NCBI RefSeq assembly: GCF_022179645.1
Contig: NZ_BPRA01000008.1
Coordinates: forward strand, 124,001 to 188,000
DNA: 64,000 nt
Source: Methylobacterium thuringiense
Lineage (GTDB): Bacteria > Pseudomonadota > Alphaproteobacteria > Rhizobiales > Beijerinckiaceae
Reading direction: 5' to 3'
In this document: in pieces, positions 36,414 through 45,688 of the stretch
Position numbering within the stretch: position 1 is the stretch's first letter
Layout of the letters: each line of letters starts with the position of its first letter
Notes under the pieces: model-generated
What the model was told of the DNA's origin: nothing
The model's input: only the letters and a program-made list of their open reading frames with translations
The model's database searches: none
Made by a program: the position numbers and the translations under genes

Positions 36414-37154
36414 ATGTTCGATCTGACCGGCCGCAAGGCCCTCGTCACCGGCGCCACCGGCGGTCTCGGCGGCGCCATCGCCCGGGCGTTTCATGCGCAG
36501 GGCGCCCACGTGGCGCTCTCCGGCACGCGGCGGGCGGTGCTCGACGAACTCGCGGCCGAACTCGGCGGGGAGCGCGTCGCGGTGGTCGAGGCCGACCTCT
36601 CCGACAAGGCGTCCGTCGAGGCGCTGGTGCCGGCGGCGGAAGCCGCCCTCGGCGGGCTCGACATCCTGGTCAACAATGCCGGCATCACCCGCGACAACCT
36701 CTCCATGCGGATGAAGGACGACGAGTGGGACGCGGTGATCGCGGTCAACCTCACCGCGGCCTTCCGGCTGTCGCGGGCCGCCACAAGGGGGATGATGAAG
36801 CGCCGCCACGGCCGCATCGTGAACATCGGCTCGGTCGTCGGCGCCACGGGCAATCCGGGTCAGGTCAACTACGCCGCCGCCAAGGCCGGCCTCGTCGGCA
36901 TGACCAAGGCGCTCGCGGCCGAAGTCGCCACCCGCGGCATCACGGTGAACTGCATCGCGCCGGGCTTCATCACGTCGGCGATGACCGATGCGCTCAACGA
37001 GAAGCAGCGCGAGGGGATCCTCGCCCGCGTGCCCGCGGGCCGTCTCGGCACCGGCGCCGAAATCGGCGCGGCGGCGGTCTATCTGGCGGCCGACGAATCC
37101 GCCTACGTCACCGGCCAGACGCTGCACGTCAACGGCGGCATGGCGATGTATTGA
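36414..37154 (+). CDS. fabG: 3-oxoacyl-ACP reductase
   Basis: 246 residues from the ATG at 36414; a TTG two codons earlier is possible. NADPH-dependent reduction of beta-ketoacyl-ACP. Short-chain dehydrogenase motifs: TGATGGLGGAIARAF, the NNAG in LVNNAGITRDN, and the Ser-Tyr-Lys set in NIGSVVGATGNPGQVNYAAAK. The ending GQTLHVNGGMAMY is the FabG consensus. Cotranscribed with fabD. Confidence 0.97.
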   Translation: MFDLTGRKALVTGATGGLGGAIARAFHAQGAHVALSGTRRAVLDELAAELGGERVAVVEADLSDKASVEALVPAAEAALGGLDILVNNAGITRDNLSMRMKDDEWDAVIAVNLTAAFRLSRAATRGMMKRRHGRIVNIGSVVGATGNPGQVNYAAAKAGLVGMTKALAAEVATRGITVNCIAPGFITSAMTDALNEKQREGILARVPAGRLGTGAEIGAAAVYLAADESAYVTGQTLHVNGGMAMY

Positions 37155-37425
37155 ACATGCGGATTTTGCTGCTCCGCAGCATCGCGTTCAGAGCGCAAAC
37201 GACCCGAAAACCACGGCGATGAACGGTTTCTGAACCCGCTCTCGCCAGAGCCAAAGCCCTGTGTTAACACCCGGCTCAGCCGTGCGAGGGGAGTTGACGG
37301 TTCAGCGGGTTACGGCTTGCGAGAACACGCGCGATCGGACACCGGCTACCTGACAAGATCCCCTGAGCGGGACGGGTGGCCACGGCGCCTTCACCATCGA
37401 TCTGAGAAGACGAGGACAAAAAACG
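37155..37425. promoter_or_regulatory. Promoter/leader region of acpP
   Basis: 271 bases between fabG and acpP, long enough for a separate acpP promoter, which is normal because acyl carrier protein is needed in large amounts. TTGACG occurs at 37294-37299, but no matching -10 is obvious at 16-18 bases. No gene seen. Confidence 0.4.
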
Positions 37426-37662
37426 ATGAGCGATATCGCTGAGCGCGTGAAGAAGATCGTCGTCGAGCACCTGGGCGTCGAGCCCGAGAAGGTGACCGAA
37501 GGCGCGAACTTCATCGACGATCTCGGCGCCGACAGCCTCGACACGGTCGAGCTGGTGATGGCGTTCGAAGAAGAGTTCAACGTCGAGATCCCGGACGACG
37601 CCGCCGAGACCATTCAGACGGTCGGCGATGCGATCAAGTTCCTCGAGAAGAACTCGGCCTGA
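37426..37662 (+). CDS. acpP: Acyl carrier protein
   Basis: 78 residues, very acidic. Carries growing acyl chains on a phosphopantetheine attached to Ser37 in the strictly conserved [12 protein letters not shown]. The start [20 protein letters not shown] and the length are typical of housekeeping AcpP. It stands between fabG and fabF, the usual cluster order, and is followed by a hairpin that could reduce readthrough into fabF. Confidence 0.98.
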   Translation: MSDIAERVKKIVVEHLGVEPEKVTEGANFIDDLGADSLDTVELVMAFEEEFNVEIPDDAAETIQTVGDAIKFLEKNSA

Positions 37663-37681
37663 GGCCGAACTGCAAGGCACG

Positions 37682-37724
37682 ACGCCCGGGCGGGTCGAAC
37701 CGGTCTCCCGCTCCGGGCGTTTCC
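37682..37724 (+). terminator. Terminator-like hairpin between acpP and fabF
   Basis: ACGCCCGG (37682-37689) pairs with CCGGGCGT (37713-37720), and the adjacent GCGGG (37690-37694) pairs with CCCGC (37707-37711), giving 13 base pairs with one bulge and a 12-base loop, followed by TTTCC. The T-tract is short, so partial termination is more likely than full. Confidence 0.65.
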
Positions 37725-37753
37725 GGTGATGACGGGGATCGGTTCGGGATAGC

Positions 37754-39019
37754 ATGATGCGTCGGGTGGTCGTGACGGGGCTGGGGATCGTGTCGCCGTT
37801 GGGGAGCGGCGTCGAGCATGCCTGGAGCCGTCTGGTCGCCGGCGATAGCGGCGCCTCGAAGGTCACCGCCTTCGAGGTCGACGACCTCGCCTGCAAGATC
37901 GCCTGCACCATTCCGCTGGGCGACGGTTCCGACGGGACCTTCAATCCGGATCGCTGGATGGAGCCCAAGGAGCAGCGCAAGGTCGACCCCTTCATCGTCT
38001 ACGCCATGGCCGCCGCCGGCCAGGCCCTCGACGACGCCGACTGGCATCCGCAGACCTACGAGGACCAGTGCGCCTCCGGCGTGCTCATCGGCTCCGGCAT
38101 CGGCGGCATCGGCTCCATCTACGACGCGTCGATCACCCTCCACGAGAAGGGTCCGCGCAAGATTTCCCCGTTCTTCATCCCCGGCCGCATCATCAACCTC
38201 GCCTCGGGCCAGGTCTCGATCGCGCACGGCCTGAAGGGCCCCAACCATTCCGTCGTCACGGCCTGCTCCACCGGCGCGCACGCCATCGGCGACGCTGCCC
38301 GGCTGATCGCGCTGGGCGATGCCGACGTGATGGTCGCCGGCGGCACCGAATCGCCGGTGAACCGCCTCGCGCTCGCGGGCTTCGCCGCCTGCCGGGCGCT
38401 CTCCACCGGCTTCAACGACGACCCGACCCGCGCCTCCCGGCCCTACGACAAGGATCGCGACGGCTTCGTGATGGGGGAGGGCGCCGGCATCGTCGTGCTG
38501 GAGGAATACGAGCACGCCAAGGCGCGCGGCGCCAAGATGTACGCCGAGGTGGTCGGCTACGGCCTCTCGGGCGACGCCTACCACATCACCTCGCCCTCGC
38601 CCGACGGCGACGGCGGCTATCGCTGCATGGTGGCCGCGCTCAAGCGCGCCGGCCTGCAGCCGAGCCAGATCGACTACATCAACGCCCATGGCACCTCGAC
38701 CCCGGCCGGCGACGAGCTGGAGCTCAAGGCCGTCGAACGCCTGCTCGGCGACTCCGCCCCCAAGGTCGCGATGTCCTCGACGAAATCCGCCGTCGGCCAC
38801 CTGCTCGGCGCGGCCGGCGCGGTCGAGGCGATCTTCTCGGTGCTGACGATCCGCGACGGCGTGATGCCGCCGACGCTCAACCTCGACAACCCGAGCGTCG
38901 AAACCAAGATCGACCTCGTGCCGCACGAGGCGAAGCGCAAGAAGGTCGACGTCGTGCTGTCGAACTCCTTCGGATTCGGCGGGACGAACGCGTCGCTGGT
39001 GATGCGGCGGGTGGATTAG
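37754..39019 (+). CDS. fabF: Beta-ketoacyl-ACP synthase II
   Basis: 421 residues. Elongates acyl chains by decarboxylative condensation with malonyl-ACP. The catalytic triad is Cys171 (VVTACSTGAHAIGDA) with His residues in NAHGTSTPAGD and SAVGHLLGAAGAVEA, the Cys-His-His arrangement of FabB/FabF. The ending SNSFGFGGTNASLVM is a family landmark. Start may be either of two adjacent ATGs. Last gene of the fab cluster; a complex hairpin follows. Confidence 0.96.
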   Translation: MMRRVVVTGLGIVSPLGSGVEHAWSRLVAGDSGASKVTAFEVDDLACKIACTIPLGDGSDGTFNPDRWMEPKEQRKVDPFIVYAMAAAGQALDDADWHPQTYEDQCASGVLIGSGIGGIGSIYDASITLHEKGPRKISPFFIPGRIINLASGQVSIAHGLKGPNHSVVTACSTGAHAIGDAARLIALGDADVMVAGGTESPVNRLALAGFAACRALSTGFNDDPTRASRPYDKDRDGFVMGEGAGIVVLEEYEHAKARGAKMYAEVVGYGLSGDAYHITSPSPDGDGGYRCMVAALKRAGLQPSQIDYINAHGTSTPAGDELELKAVERLLGDSAPKVAMSSTKSAVGHLLGAAGAVEAIFSVLTIRDGVMPPTLNLDNPSVETKIDLVPHEAKRKKVDVVLSNSFGFGGTNASLVMRRVD

Positions 39020-39024
39020 TGCAC

Positions 39025-39091
39025 CTCACAAAACTCCCGATCACCGGGAGTTCTCTCTCTGGCGCCAACGGTGCAGCGAGAGTTTTGTGAG
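39025..39091. terminator. Nested inverted repeats downstream of fabF
   Basis: A 12-base perfect inverted repeat, CTCACAAAACTC (39025-39036) and GAGTTTTGTGAG (39080-39091), encloses a second hairpin AACTCCC (39032-39038) with GGGAGTT (39046-39052). The two structures share bases 39032-39036, so they exclude each other. It lies between convergent genes and probably acts as terminator in either direction. Confidence 0.6.
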
Positions 39092-39144
39092 AGACACTTA
39101 GCCACCAAGCCTTCTCCCCCTGTGCGGAAGAGGAGGTGGCGGCC

Positions 39145-40647
39145 TCACGCCACCTTCCGCGGCACCAGCCGCTCGCTCGCCAGGGCCTCCTGGGCCCCCG
39201 AGACGCCGGCCTCGGTGTACTCCGCGTCCTCGTTCACGCACCAGGTATCGAACAGGCGTTCGCCCGCGACGATGTTCTTCACCGTGAGCATCGCGGTCAT
39301 CATCGCGTGGTCCTGGTTGTTGTACTTGTGCATGCCGTTGCGGCCGACGAGGTGCAGGCTCGGATAGCCGCGTTCCAGGTCGCGCCGGATGGTGTCGACG
39401 TGGGATTTGTAGTCCTCGTCGTAGACCGGATAGGCCTTGGGCTGGCGCACGACGCAGGCGTCGACGACGTCGTCCTCCGTGAGCAGGCCGATCTGCGCGA
39501 TCTCGCGCTTGGCCAGCGCCACCAGCTCGGAATCCGGCGCGTTCCAGAGCCCGTCGCCCTCGAAGCAGAAATATTCGAGGCCGAGGCAGGTGCGCGAGGC
39601 ATCCGGCACCATCTCCGGCGACCACGAGCGGAAGTTCTGCACGCGGCCGACCTTCACCGACGGGTCGTGGATGTAGATCCAGTTGTCCGGGAAATCCTCG
39701 CGCGCCTTGGCGATCAGGGCGACGGTGAGGAAGTCGCGGTACTTCAGGGAGCGCGCGTTGAAGATCGAGAGCGGAGTCGGGCGGATCGAATCCACCAGCT
39801 CGCGGATCGGGGCGGAGGAGACGAGGTTCTTCGCCGTATGGGTTTCGAGGCTGCCGTCGCCGCGGCGCGCGGTGACGGTCCAGAGGCCGAGGCGTGCATC
39901 CCAGGTCAGACGCTCGACGCCGCGGTCGAGCAGCACCTTGCCGCCGTTCGCCCGGGTCTTCTCGGCGGCGGCCTCCCACATCATGCCGGGGCCGCGGCGG
40001 GGATAGCGAAACGATTCGATCAGCGTCTTGATCACCGGGCCGCCGGCCTTCTGCCTGCGGCGCAGGCCGAGGGAGCGGGAGACCCCGTCGACGATGGCGG
40101 AGGCGAGGTCGAGGCCCTTGATGCGCTGCGCGGCCCAATCGGCCGAGATCGCGTCGCAGGACATGCCCCAGACCTTCTCGGTGTAGGTCTTGAAGAAGAT
40201 CGAGAAGAGCCGCTCGCCGAACTGGTTGCGCACCCACTCGTGGAAGGTCTTCGGATCCTTCACCGGCTTGGCGCGGGCATAGGCGTAGGAGAGAACGCAG
40301 GCGGCGCTCTCGATCACACCGAGATTCTTCAAGGCCTCGAAGGCCTTGAGCGGGTAGGCGTAGTACTTGCCCTTGTAGAAGATCCGCGAGAGGCGCGGGC
40401 GGTCGATGAAGTCGTTCGGCAGGATCTCGTCCCAGAGGTCCACCACCGCCTTCGACTTTGAGAAGAAGCGATGCCCGCCGATGTCGAACAGGTAGCCCTC
40501 GTGCGAGACGGTGCGGCTGATGCCGCCGACCTGGGCCGGGTCGCGCTCCAGCACCGTGACCTCGCGGCCCGCCTTCGCCAGAAGATAGGCGGCCGTCAGC
40601 CCGGCCGGTCCGGCGCCGATCACCAGCGTCTCGGTGTGGTGGCTCAT
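39145..40647 (-). CDS. FAD-dependent oxidoreductase (amine oxidase/UDP-galactopyranose mutase-like)
   Basis: 500 residues. The N-terminus has the FAD-binding motif TLVIGAGPAGLTAAYLLAKA followed by TVLERD, then GGISRTVSHEGYLFDIGGHR, where GG..T...GY.FD.GGH is common to UDP-galactopyranose mutases and protoporphyrinogen-oxidase-like proteins. The C-terminal flavin motif GRNGMHKYNNQDHAMMTAML fits the sugar-nucleotide and glycolipid-associated members. Divergent from two polytopic GT-C-like genes, so a role in envelope glycoconjugate synthesis is plausible. Substrate unknown. Confidence 0.78.
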   Translation of the reverse strand: MSHHTETLVIGAGPAGLTAAYLLAKAGREVTVLERDPAQVGGISRTVSHEGYLFDIGGHRFFSKSKAVVDLWDEILPNDFIDRPRLSRIFYKGKYYAYPLKAFEALKNLGVIESAACVLSYAYARAKPVKDPKTFHEWVRNQFGERLFSIFFKTYTEKVWGMSCDAISADWAAQRIKGLDLASAIVDGVSRSLGLRRRQKAGGPVIKTLIESFRYPRRGPGMMWEAAAEKTRANGGKVLLDRGVERLTWDARLGLWTVTARRGDGSLETHTAKNLVSSAPIRELVDSIRPTPLSIFNARSLKYRDFLTVALIAKAREDFPDNWIYIHDPSVKVGRVQNFRSWSPEMVPDASRTCLGLEYFCFEGDGLWNAPDSELVALAKREIAQIGLLTEDDVVDACVVRQPKAYPVYDEDYKSHVDTIRRDLERGYPSLHLVGRNGMHKYNNQDHAMMTAMLTVKNIVAGERLFDTWCVNEDAEYTEAGVSGAQEALASERLVPRKVA

Positions 40648-40897
40648 CGAGAACTCCGCGACGCGTACGAGTGCGGCGGCGGCCGGTCGACGTCGTGAAC
40701 GAAGTTCTAATGCGCGATTGGTAAACGCCGCCTCACCTGCCGTTGCGTTCGGTGCGATCGGCCGGTCCGGCCTCGTGTCCGGAGCCCCCGATCGGACTTC
40801 GTTAAGGCTCGCACCGTAGCCTCACGAGGCTGCTCGCCTCCCACGGCGACGTCGAAGGCCGAGGCCGAACATGCCCGCCGCCGCCAGGAGACACGCC

Positions 40898-42157
40898 ATG
40901 ATCCTGGATGCGCCCTTCGGTCCGGCGGACGATGCGACGGCCGGTGCGGAACGCCGGAAAGCCGCGCGGGTCCGCACCGTCGCCCAGGCCGCCTTCGCCG
41001 GGCTCGGCCTCGCCGCGATCCTGCCGATCGTCCTGCAATTCTATTGGCCCGCCTCGGGCGGCCTCGATGTCACCGGTCATCCGATCGGACGCGACTTCAT
41101 CAACAACTGGGTGGGCCCGCACCTTGCCTTCGGCGGCGAACTCGCGATCCTGACCGACCTGAAAGCCTATGCGGAGGCGATCGGCCGGGTCTTCGGCACA
41201 CCGCTGCCCTTCCACAACTGGAGCTATCCGCCCTTCGCGCTGCTGATGCTGTGGCCGTTCGCGCAGCTCCCCTATTTCTGGGCCCTAGGCGCCTGGACCA
41301 TCCTGCTCTTCGCCGCCTTCGCTGCGGTCACGCTCTCCCGTGTGGCGCCGTCCGAGCGGCCGAGGGCGCTGCTCCTACTCCTTGTCGCGCCGGCCTGCCT
41401 GATCAACACCGTGGGCGGGCAGAACGGCTTTCTCACCGGCGCGCTGCTCGTCGGCGGCCTGCTGTCCCTGGACCGGCGGCCCTGGCTCGCGGGGGTGCTG
41501 TTCGGCCTGCTGACCTACAAGCCGCATCTCGGGCTGGTTCTGCCCTTCGTCCTCGTGGCCCTCGGGGCCTGGCGCACCATCGTCTCGGCCTGCCTGACTG
41601 CGCTGGCGCTCGTCGCCGTCTCGGTTGCCGCATTCGGGATCGAGCCCTGGTACGAGCACCTGACCACCGTGCGGAGCTTCCTGCTCGCGATCCTGGTGCG
41701 ATTCGAGGGCTTCTTTCCCTGCATGATGGCCTCGGTCTATGCCGGCGCCCGCAGTTTCGGCCTGCCCGACCGGGCCGCCTGGGCGATCCAGGCCGCCGTG
41801 TCCGTGCCGGTTCTCGTCGCCACGGTCTGGGCGGTGCGGCGCACCTCCGATCCGGTCCAGCGCACGACCCTCGTCGTCTGCGCCGTGCCGCTGCTGACGC
41901 CCTATGCCTTCAACTACGATCTCACGGCCATCGCCGCCGTGATCGTCTGGCGGCTCGTCGGACCGTCCCCCGATGCGGTGAGCCCGCGGCTGCTGGCCGC
42001 CTGGCTGATCCCGGTGGTGATGATGCCGCTCAACATGCTGGGGATCGGGATCGCTCCCGTCGCGCTCCTCGCCTTCTACCTGACGGTCCTCGCCGAGATC
42101 CTCCGCGGAACGGCGGCGTCGCGTGCCCCGGCTCCGCACCCGATGCCGGCACACTGA
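40898..42157 (+). CDS. GT87-like polytopic membrane glycosyltransferase
   Basis: 419 residues from the ATG at 40898, seven bases after AGGAG; a Met nine codons earlier has no such site. About ten membrane helices. The first periplasmic loop has the Asp-containing stretch GRDFINNWVGPHLAFGGE and later HNWSYPPFALLMLWPFAQLP, the pattern of the DUF2029/GT87 family of polyprenol-phosphate-mannose-dependent transferases. Later helices include VGGQNGFLTGALLVGGLLSL and TYKPHLGLVLP. The next gene starts eight bases after its stop. Confidence 0.82.
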   Translation: MILDAPFGPADDATAGAERRKAARVRTVAQAAFAGLGLAAILPIVLQFYWPASGGLDVTGHPIGRDFINNWVGPHLAFGGELAILTDLKAYAEAIGRVFGTPLPFHNWSYPPFALLMLWPFAQLPYFWALGAWTILLFAAFAAVTLSRVAPSERPRALLLLLVAPACLINTVGGQNGFLTGALLVGGLLSLDRRPWLAGVLFGLLTYKPHLGLVLPFVLVALGAWRTIVSACLTALALVAVSVAAFGIEPWYEHLTTVRSFLLAILVRFEGFFPCMMASVYAGARSFGLPDRAAWAIQAAVSVPVLVATVWAVRRTSDPVQRTTLVVCAVPLLTPYAFNYDLTAIAAVIVWRLVGPSPDAVSPRLLAAWLIPVVMMPLNMLGIGIAPVALLAFYLTVLAEILRGTAASRAPAPHPMPAH

Positions 42158-42164
42158 GCCCACG

Positions 42165-43955
42165 ATGACAGCCGCAGCTTCCTCCCTCGACGCGACATCG
42201 CCGCCGCCGCGTCGCCTCGTCGACAGCCCCGCCATCCCCTGGCTGCTCGCGGGCATCGGCCTGTTCGCCTGCTACGGCTCCGGCAGTCTCGTCGCGGCGC
42301 TGCAGGGCCTGCGCCTCCCCGACACCGACGACGCCATGCGGCTCGCGGAGGTGCGCGACCTCGTCGCCGGGCAATCCTGGTTCGACATGGTGCAGCACCG
42401 CTTCCTGCCGCCCGCCGGAGAGGCGAGCCACTGGTCGCGGCTGGTCGATGCGCCGATGGCCGCCGCCATCGCCGGATTGACGCCGCTCGTCGGCCCATCG
42501 CTCGCCGAACGCATCACGACGGCCTTCTGGCCTCCGCTGCTGTTCGCCGTCTACGCCCTGGTGCTCGTCCGCGGCGTGCGCGGGCTGGTCAACGGCCGGG
42601 CGGCGATCCTCGCCCTCTTCGCGGCGACGCAGACCATCGTGCTGATGATGCAGTTCGCCCCCGGGCGGATCGATCACCACAACCTGCAGATCGTCTTCCT
42701 GCTCGGCACCGGCCTCTGCCTGATGCGATCGCGGCGCACATGGCGCACGGGCGCGCTCGCCGGATCTCTCTGTGCCTGCTCCATGGCGGTGGGGCTCGAG
42801 GCGATGCCGCCGATCGCGCTTGCCGGCCTCGTCGTCGCCGCCGACTGGATCCGCGCGGGCCGCCCGGCGCTGCCGGTCCTGCTCGGGTTCGGGGCGAGCC
42901 TCGGTCTCGGCGCGACCCTGCTCTTCGGCCTGCAGACGGCGCCCGCGCTCTGGGCGACGGATGCCTGCGACGCCCTCTCCCCGCCCTGGCTCTGGCTCGC
43001 CGGCACCGGTGCCGTCTTGGCAGCCGGGGCCTTCGCTCTGCGACCGATGACGCCGGTGTCCCGGGCAGCCCTCGCCGCCGGAATCGGCGCCGCGGGCTGC
43101 GCGGGCTTCGTCGTCCTGTTCCCGTCCTGCCTGCATGGCCCGTTCACCGGGATGCCGGATGCGGTCCGCGCGAACTGGCTCTACCAGGTCCGGGAAATGC
43201 AGCCCCTGGTCGCGATGCTGCGCGACCATCCGGCCGAGGGTCTCGGCTTCGCCGCCTCGCTCATCGTGGCGACGGGCATCGCCATCCTCCTGGCCTTCCG
43301 AGAGAGGTCCGATCGGCGTCTCTTCGTCGTCGCGAGCCTCTTCCTCGCGATCGGCGCGGTCCAGACCCTCTTCCAGCTCCGCGGGCTCTACGTCGCCTCC
43401 GCCTTCGTCCCGATCATCGGCGGCATCTGCCTCGACCGCGCCCTCACCCTGGCGGGCCGGCCGACGGAGGGCACGGTCAAGCGGGTCGCGTTCCTCGTGG
43501 CGGTCATCGCGCTCAACGCGCCGGTCTGGCTCCTCGGGGGACGGCTCATCGAGCGGCTCGCGGACATCCGGCAGGTGGATCCGGCGGCGGCGAACCAGGC
43601 GGAGGCCTGCTCGGAGCCGCCGGCATTCCGGGTACTCGCCGGACTTCCCGCAGGCACGGTGCTCGCGCCGATCGATCTCGGCCCGTACCTCCTCGTGCAC
43701 ACGCCGCATGCCATCGCCGCCGCCCCGTATCACCGCGCCATCGCCGGGCTGAGCGCCGGGCTCGCGGTGGCCGACGGCAGCGAGGACGAGGTCCGGCGGC
43801 AGGCCGCGGCAACCGGCGCGACCTACCTCGCCGTCTGTCCCGGCAAGACCGAAAAGGCCTTCACGGCCCGGCTCGCCCGCAGCGAGACGACGGCGGATTG
43901 GCTCGATCCGGTCCCGCTCGACGGCTCCGCCCTGAAGGCGTGGCGGATTCGCTGA
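42165..43955 (+). CDS. GT-C-like polytopic membrane protein (STT3/PMT-like)
   Basis: 596 residues, 11-13 predicted membrane helices. The first outer loop contains LPDTDDAMRLAEVRDLVAGQ and ASHWSRLVDAPMAA, with paired Asp resembling the metal/lipid-phosphate motif of GT-C transferases. A second loop has APGRIDHHNLQIVFLLGTGL, close to the acidic-His motif of STT3-like enzymes. The C-terminal 120 residues form a soluble domain (VLAGLPAGTVLAPIDLGPYL). Homologues are often labelled AcrB/AcrD/AcrF family, which the sequence does not support. Likely transfers a lipid-linked sugar; acceptor unknown. Forms an operon with the GT87-like gene. Confidence 0.7.
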   Translation: MTAAASSLDATSPPPRRLVDSPAIPWLLAGIGLFACYGSGSLVAALQGLRLPDTDDAMRLAEVRDLVAGQSWFDMVQHRFLPPAGEASHWSRLVDAPMAAAIAGLTPLVGPSLAERITTAFWPPLLFAVYALVLVRGVRGLVNGRAAILALFAATQTIVLMMQFAPGRIDHHNLQIVFLLGTGLCLMRSRRTWRTGALAGSLCACSMAVGLEAMPPIALAGLVVAADWIRAGRPALPVLLGFGASLGLGATLLFGLQTAPALWATDACDALSPPWLWLAGTGAVLAAGAFALRPMTPVSRAALAAGIGAAGCAGFVVLFPSCLHGPFTGMPDAVRANWLYQVREMQPLVAMLRDHPAEGLGFAASLIVATGIAILLAFRERSDRRLFVVASLFLAIGAVQTLFQLRGLYVASAFVPIIGGICLDRALTLAGRPTEGTVKRVAFLVAVIALNAPVWLLGGRLIERLADIRQVDPAAANQAEACSEPPAFRVLAGLPAGTVLAPIDLGPYLLVHTPHAIAAAPYHRAIAGLSAGLAVADGSEDEVRRQAAATGATYLAVCPGKTEKAFTARLARSETTADWLDPVPLDGSALKAWRIR

Positions 43956-44128
43956 CGGCGCCCTCCCGGATGCGGCAGGGGGCTGTTGCGCATTCGCTAC
44001 GCCGCCGCGCAAACTCGATTTTCGCCACAAAACCCCATCAGAGTGGGCTAGCGCGCCCGCGTTGATCCGAGAGGATCCGGCCCGTCGGGACCGGGGGCCG
44101 ACGGCGCGGGACGAGAGCAGGATTGTCC

Positions 44129-45535
44129 ATGTTCCGCAGAAGCAAGACGCCCCCGCCCGCGCATGCGGGCTCCGACGACGCGGGCGGCCCGGCGCTGCCG
44201 CAGCGGCTGTCGCCGCGCAGCCCGAGCGAGGCGCTCAAGCCCACCGCCGCACCGCCGCCGCCGGACGAGCCCGGGCGCGAACGCGGCGGCCTGCTCGGCA
44301 TGATCAGCGGCCTGATGACCCTGTCCGTCGTCCTGGCCATCGGCGTCATGATCGCCCTGACCCTGGTGAACCGCGAACTCCGCGAACCCGGGCCGCTCGC
44401 GACCGACAAGGTCGTGGTGATCCCCAACCGCAGCGGCACCAGCGAGATCGCCGAGACGCTGAGCCGGGAGGGCGTGATCAACCACACCTCCCTGTTCGAG
44501 CTCGCCGCACGCTTCCGCGGCAAGGGTCCGCTCAAGCATGGCGAATACGTCTTCAAGGCGCATGCCAGCATCGACGAGGCCATCGACACCCTGACCTCCG
44601 GCCGGCAGGTGCAGCACGCGATCACCTTCCCCGAAGGACTCACCAGCGAGCAGATCGTCGGCCGCCTCAACGAGAACGACATCCTGACCGGTGAGATCAA
44701 CGAGATCCCGCCCGAGGGCGCCCTGCTGCCCGACACCTACAAGTTCGAGCGCGGCGCCACCCGCCAGCAGATCGTCAACCTGATGCGCGCCAAGCAGCGC
44801 GAGGTGCTGAACCAGATCTGGCAGCGCCGCAGCGCCGAGGTTCCGGTGCGGACCCCCGCCGAGATGGTGACGCTCGCCTCCATCGTGGAGAAGGAGACCG
44901 GCCGGGCCGACGAGCGCCCCCGCGTCGCAGGCGTCTTCGTCAACCGCCTCAACAAGCGCATGAAGCTGCAATCCGACCCGACCATCGTCTACGGCCTCGT
45001 CGGCGGGCGCGGCACGCTCGGGCGCGGCATCCAGCGCTCCGAGATCGAGCGGGCCACGCCCTACAACACCTACGTGATCGAGGGTCTGCCGCCCGGCCCG
45101 ATCGCCAATCCCGGCCGCGCCGCGCTGGAAGCCGTCGCCAACCCGTCGCGCACCAAGGACCTGTTCTTCGTCGCCGACGGCACCGGCGGCCATGCCTTCG
45201 CCGACAGCCTGGAAGGCCACCAGCGCAACGTGACCCGCTGGCGCCAGGTCGAGCGGGCCCGCCAGCAATCGCCGCAGCCGGATGCAGGCGGCGTCGACAA
45301 GGTCGACCCGGCAGCAGGCGAGCCGAACGCGGCCCAGCCGGGCCAACCGGGCCGCGCCTCGGCCTACGCCCCGGGCTCCAACGCGGCCTTCGCCGCCGAC
45401 GGCGGGGCTCCGGACGCCAACGGCCGCCGCTCGAAGGCCTTCGACGCCTCCGAGGGCACCAAGCTCGATCCCCTGAAGAACCGCAGCTACGACCTGAGCT
45501 CGCCCAAGACCGTGCCGCAGATGAAGAACCCGTGA
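44129..45535 (+). CDS. mltG: Endolytic peptidoglycan transglycosylase MltG (YceG)
   Basis: 468 residues from the ATG at 44129 (AGGA six bases before). A 55-residue cytoplasmic Pro-rich N-terminus precedes one membrane helix (57-80). The periplasmic YceG domain holds the catalytic Glu254 in [20 protein letters not shown], then QSDPTIVYGLVGGRG and GLPPGPIANPGRAALEA. MltG cuts nascent glycan strands and sets their length. The C-terminal 110 residues are a disordered Ala/Asp-rich tail beyond the normal family end (about 340-400 total). Confidence 0.93.
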   Translation: MFRRSKTPPPAHAGSDDAGGPALPQRLSPRSPSEALKPTAAPPPPDEPGRERGGLLGMISGLMTLSVVLAIGVMIALTLVNRELREPGPLATDKVVVIPNRSGTSEIAETLSREGVINHTSLFELAARFRGKGPLKHGEYVFKAHASIDEAIDTLTSGRQVQHAITFPEGLTSEQIVGRLNENDILTGEINEIPPEGALLPDTYKFERGATRQQIVNLMRAKQREVLNQIWQRRSAEVPVRTPAEMVTLASIVEKETGRADERPRVAGVFVNRLNKRMKLQSDPTIVYGLVGGRGTLGRGIQRSEIERATPYNTYVIEGLPPGPIANPGRAALEAVANPSRTKDLFFVADGTGGHAFADSLEGHQRNVTRWRQVERARQQSPQPDAGGVDKVDPAAGEPNAAQPGQPGRASAYAPGSNAAFAADGGAPDANGRRSKAFDASEGTKLDPLKNRSYDLSSPKTVPQMKNP

Positions 45536-45688
45536 TCCGTTGAGGTCGCCGACGCCTGGGAGTTCCCAAGGAACCATCCGCAGGACGTGAGGCCGGCTTC
45601 GTTTTGGGCGAGGCGGGCGCCGGTGGTATGAGGCGCGCTTTCCAGACGGTGACGACGAACCCGTCTCAAGAAGGCCGCGCCCACCATC

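Noticed and set aside
37294-37322. TTGACG-based promoter for acpP
   Set aside because: No acceptable -10 element occurs at 16-18 bases; the hexamer alone is weak evidence, so only a general promoter region is reported.
42165-43955. Annotation as an AcrB/AcrD/AcrF efflux protein
   Set aside because: There are none of the RND features (about 1000 residues, duplicated periplasmic domains, paired Asp in helix 4); the Asp and His-containing loops fit GT-C proteins better.
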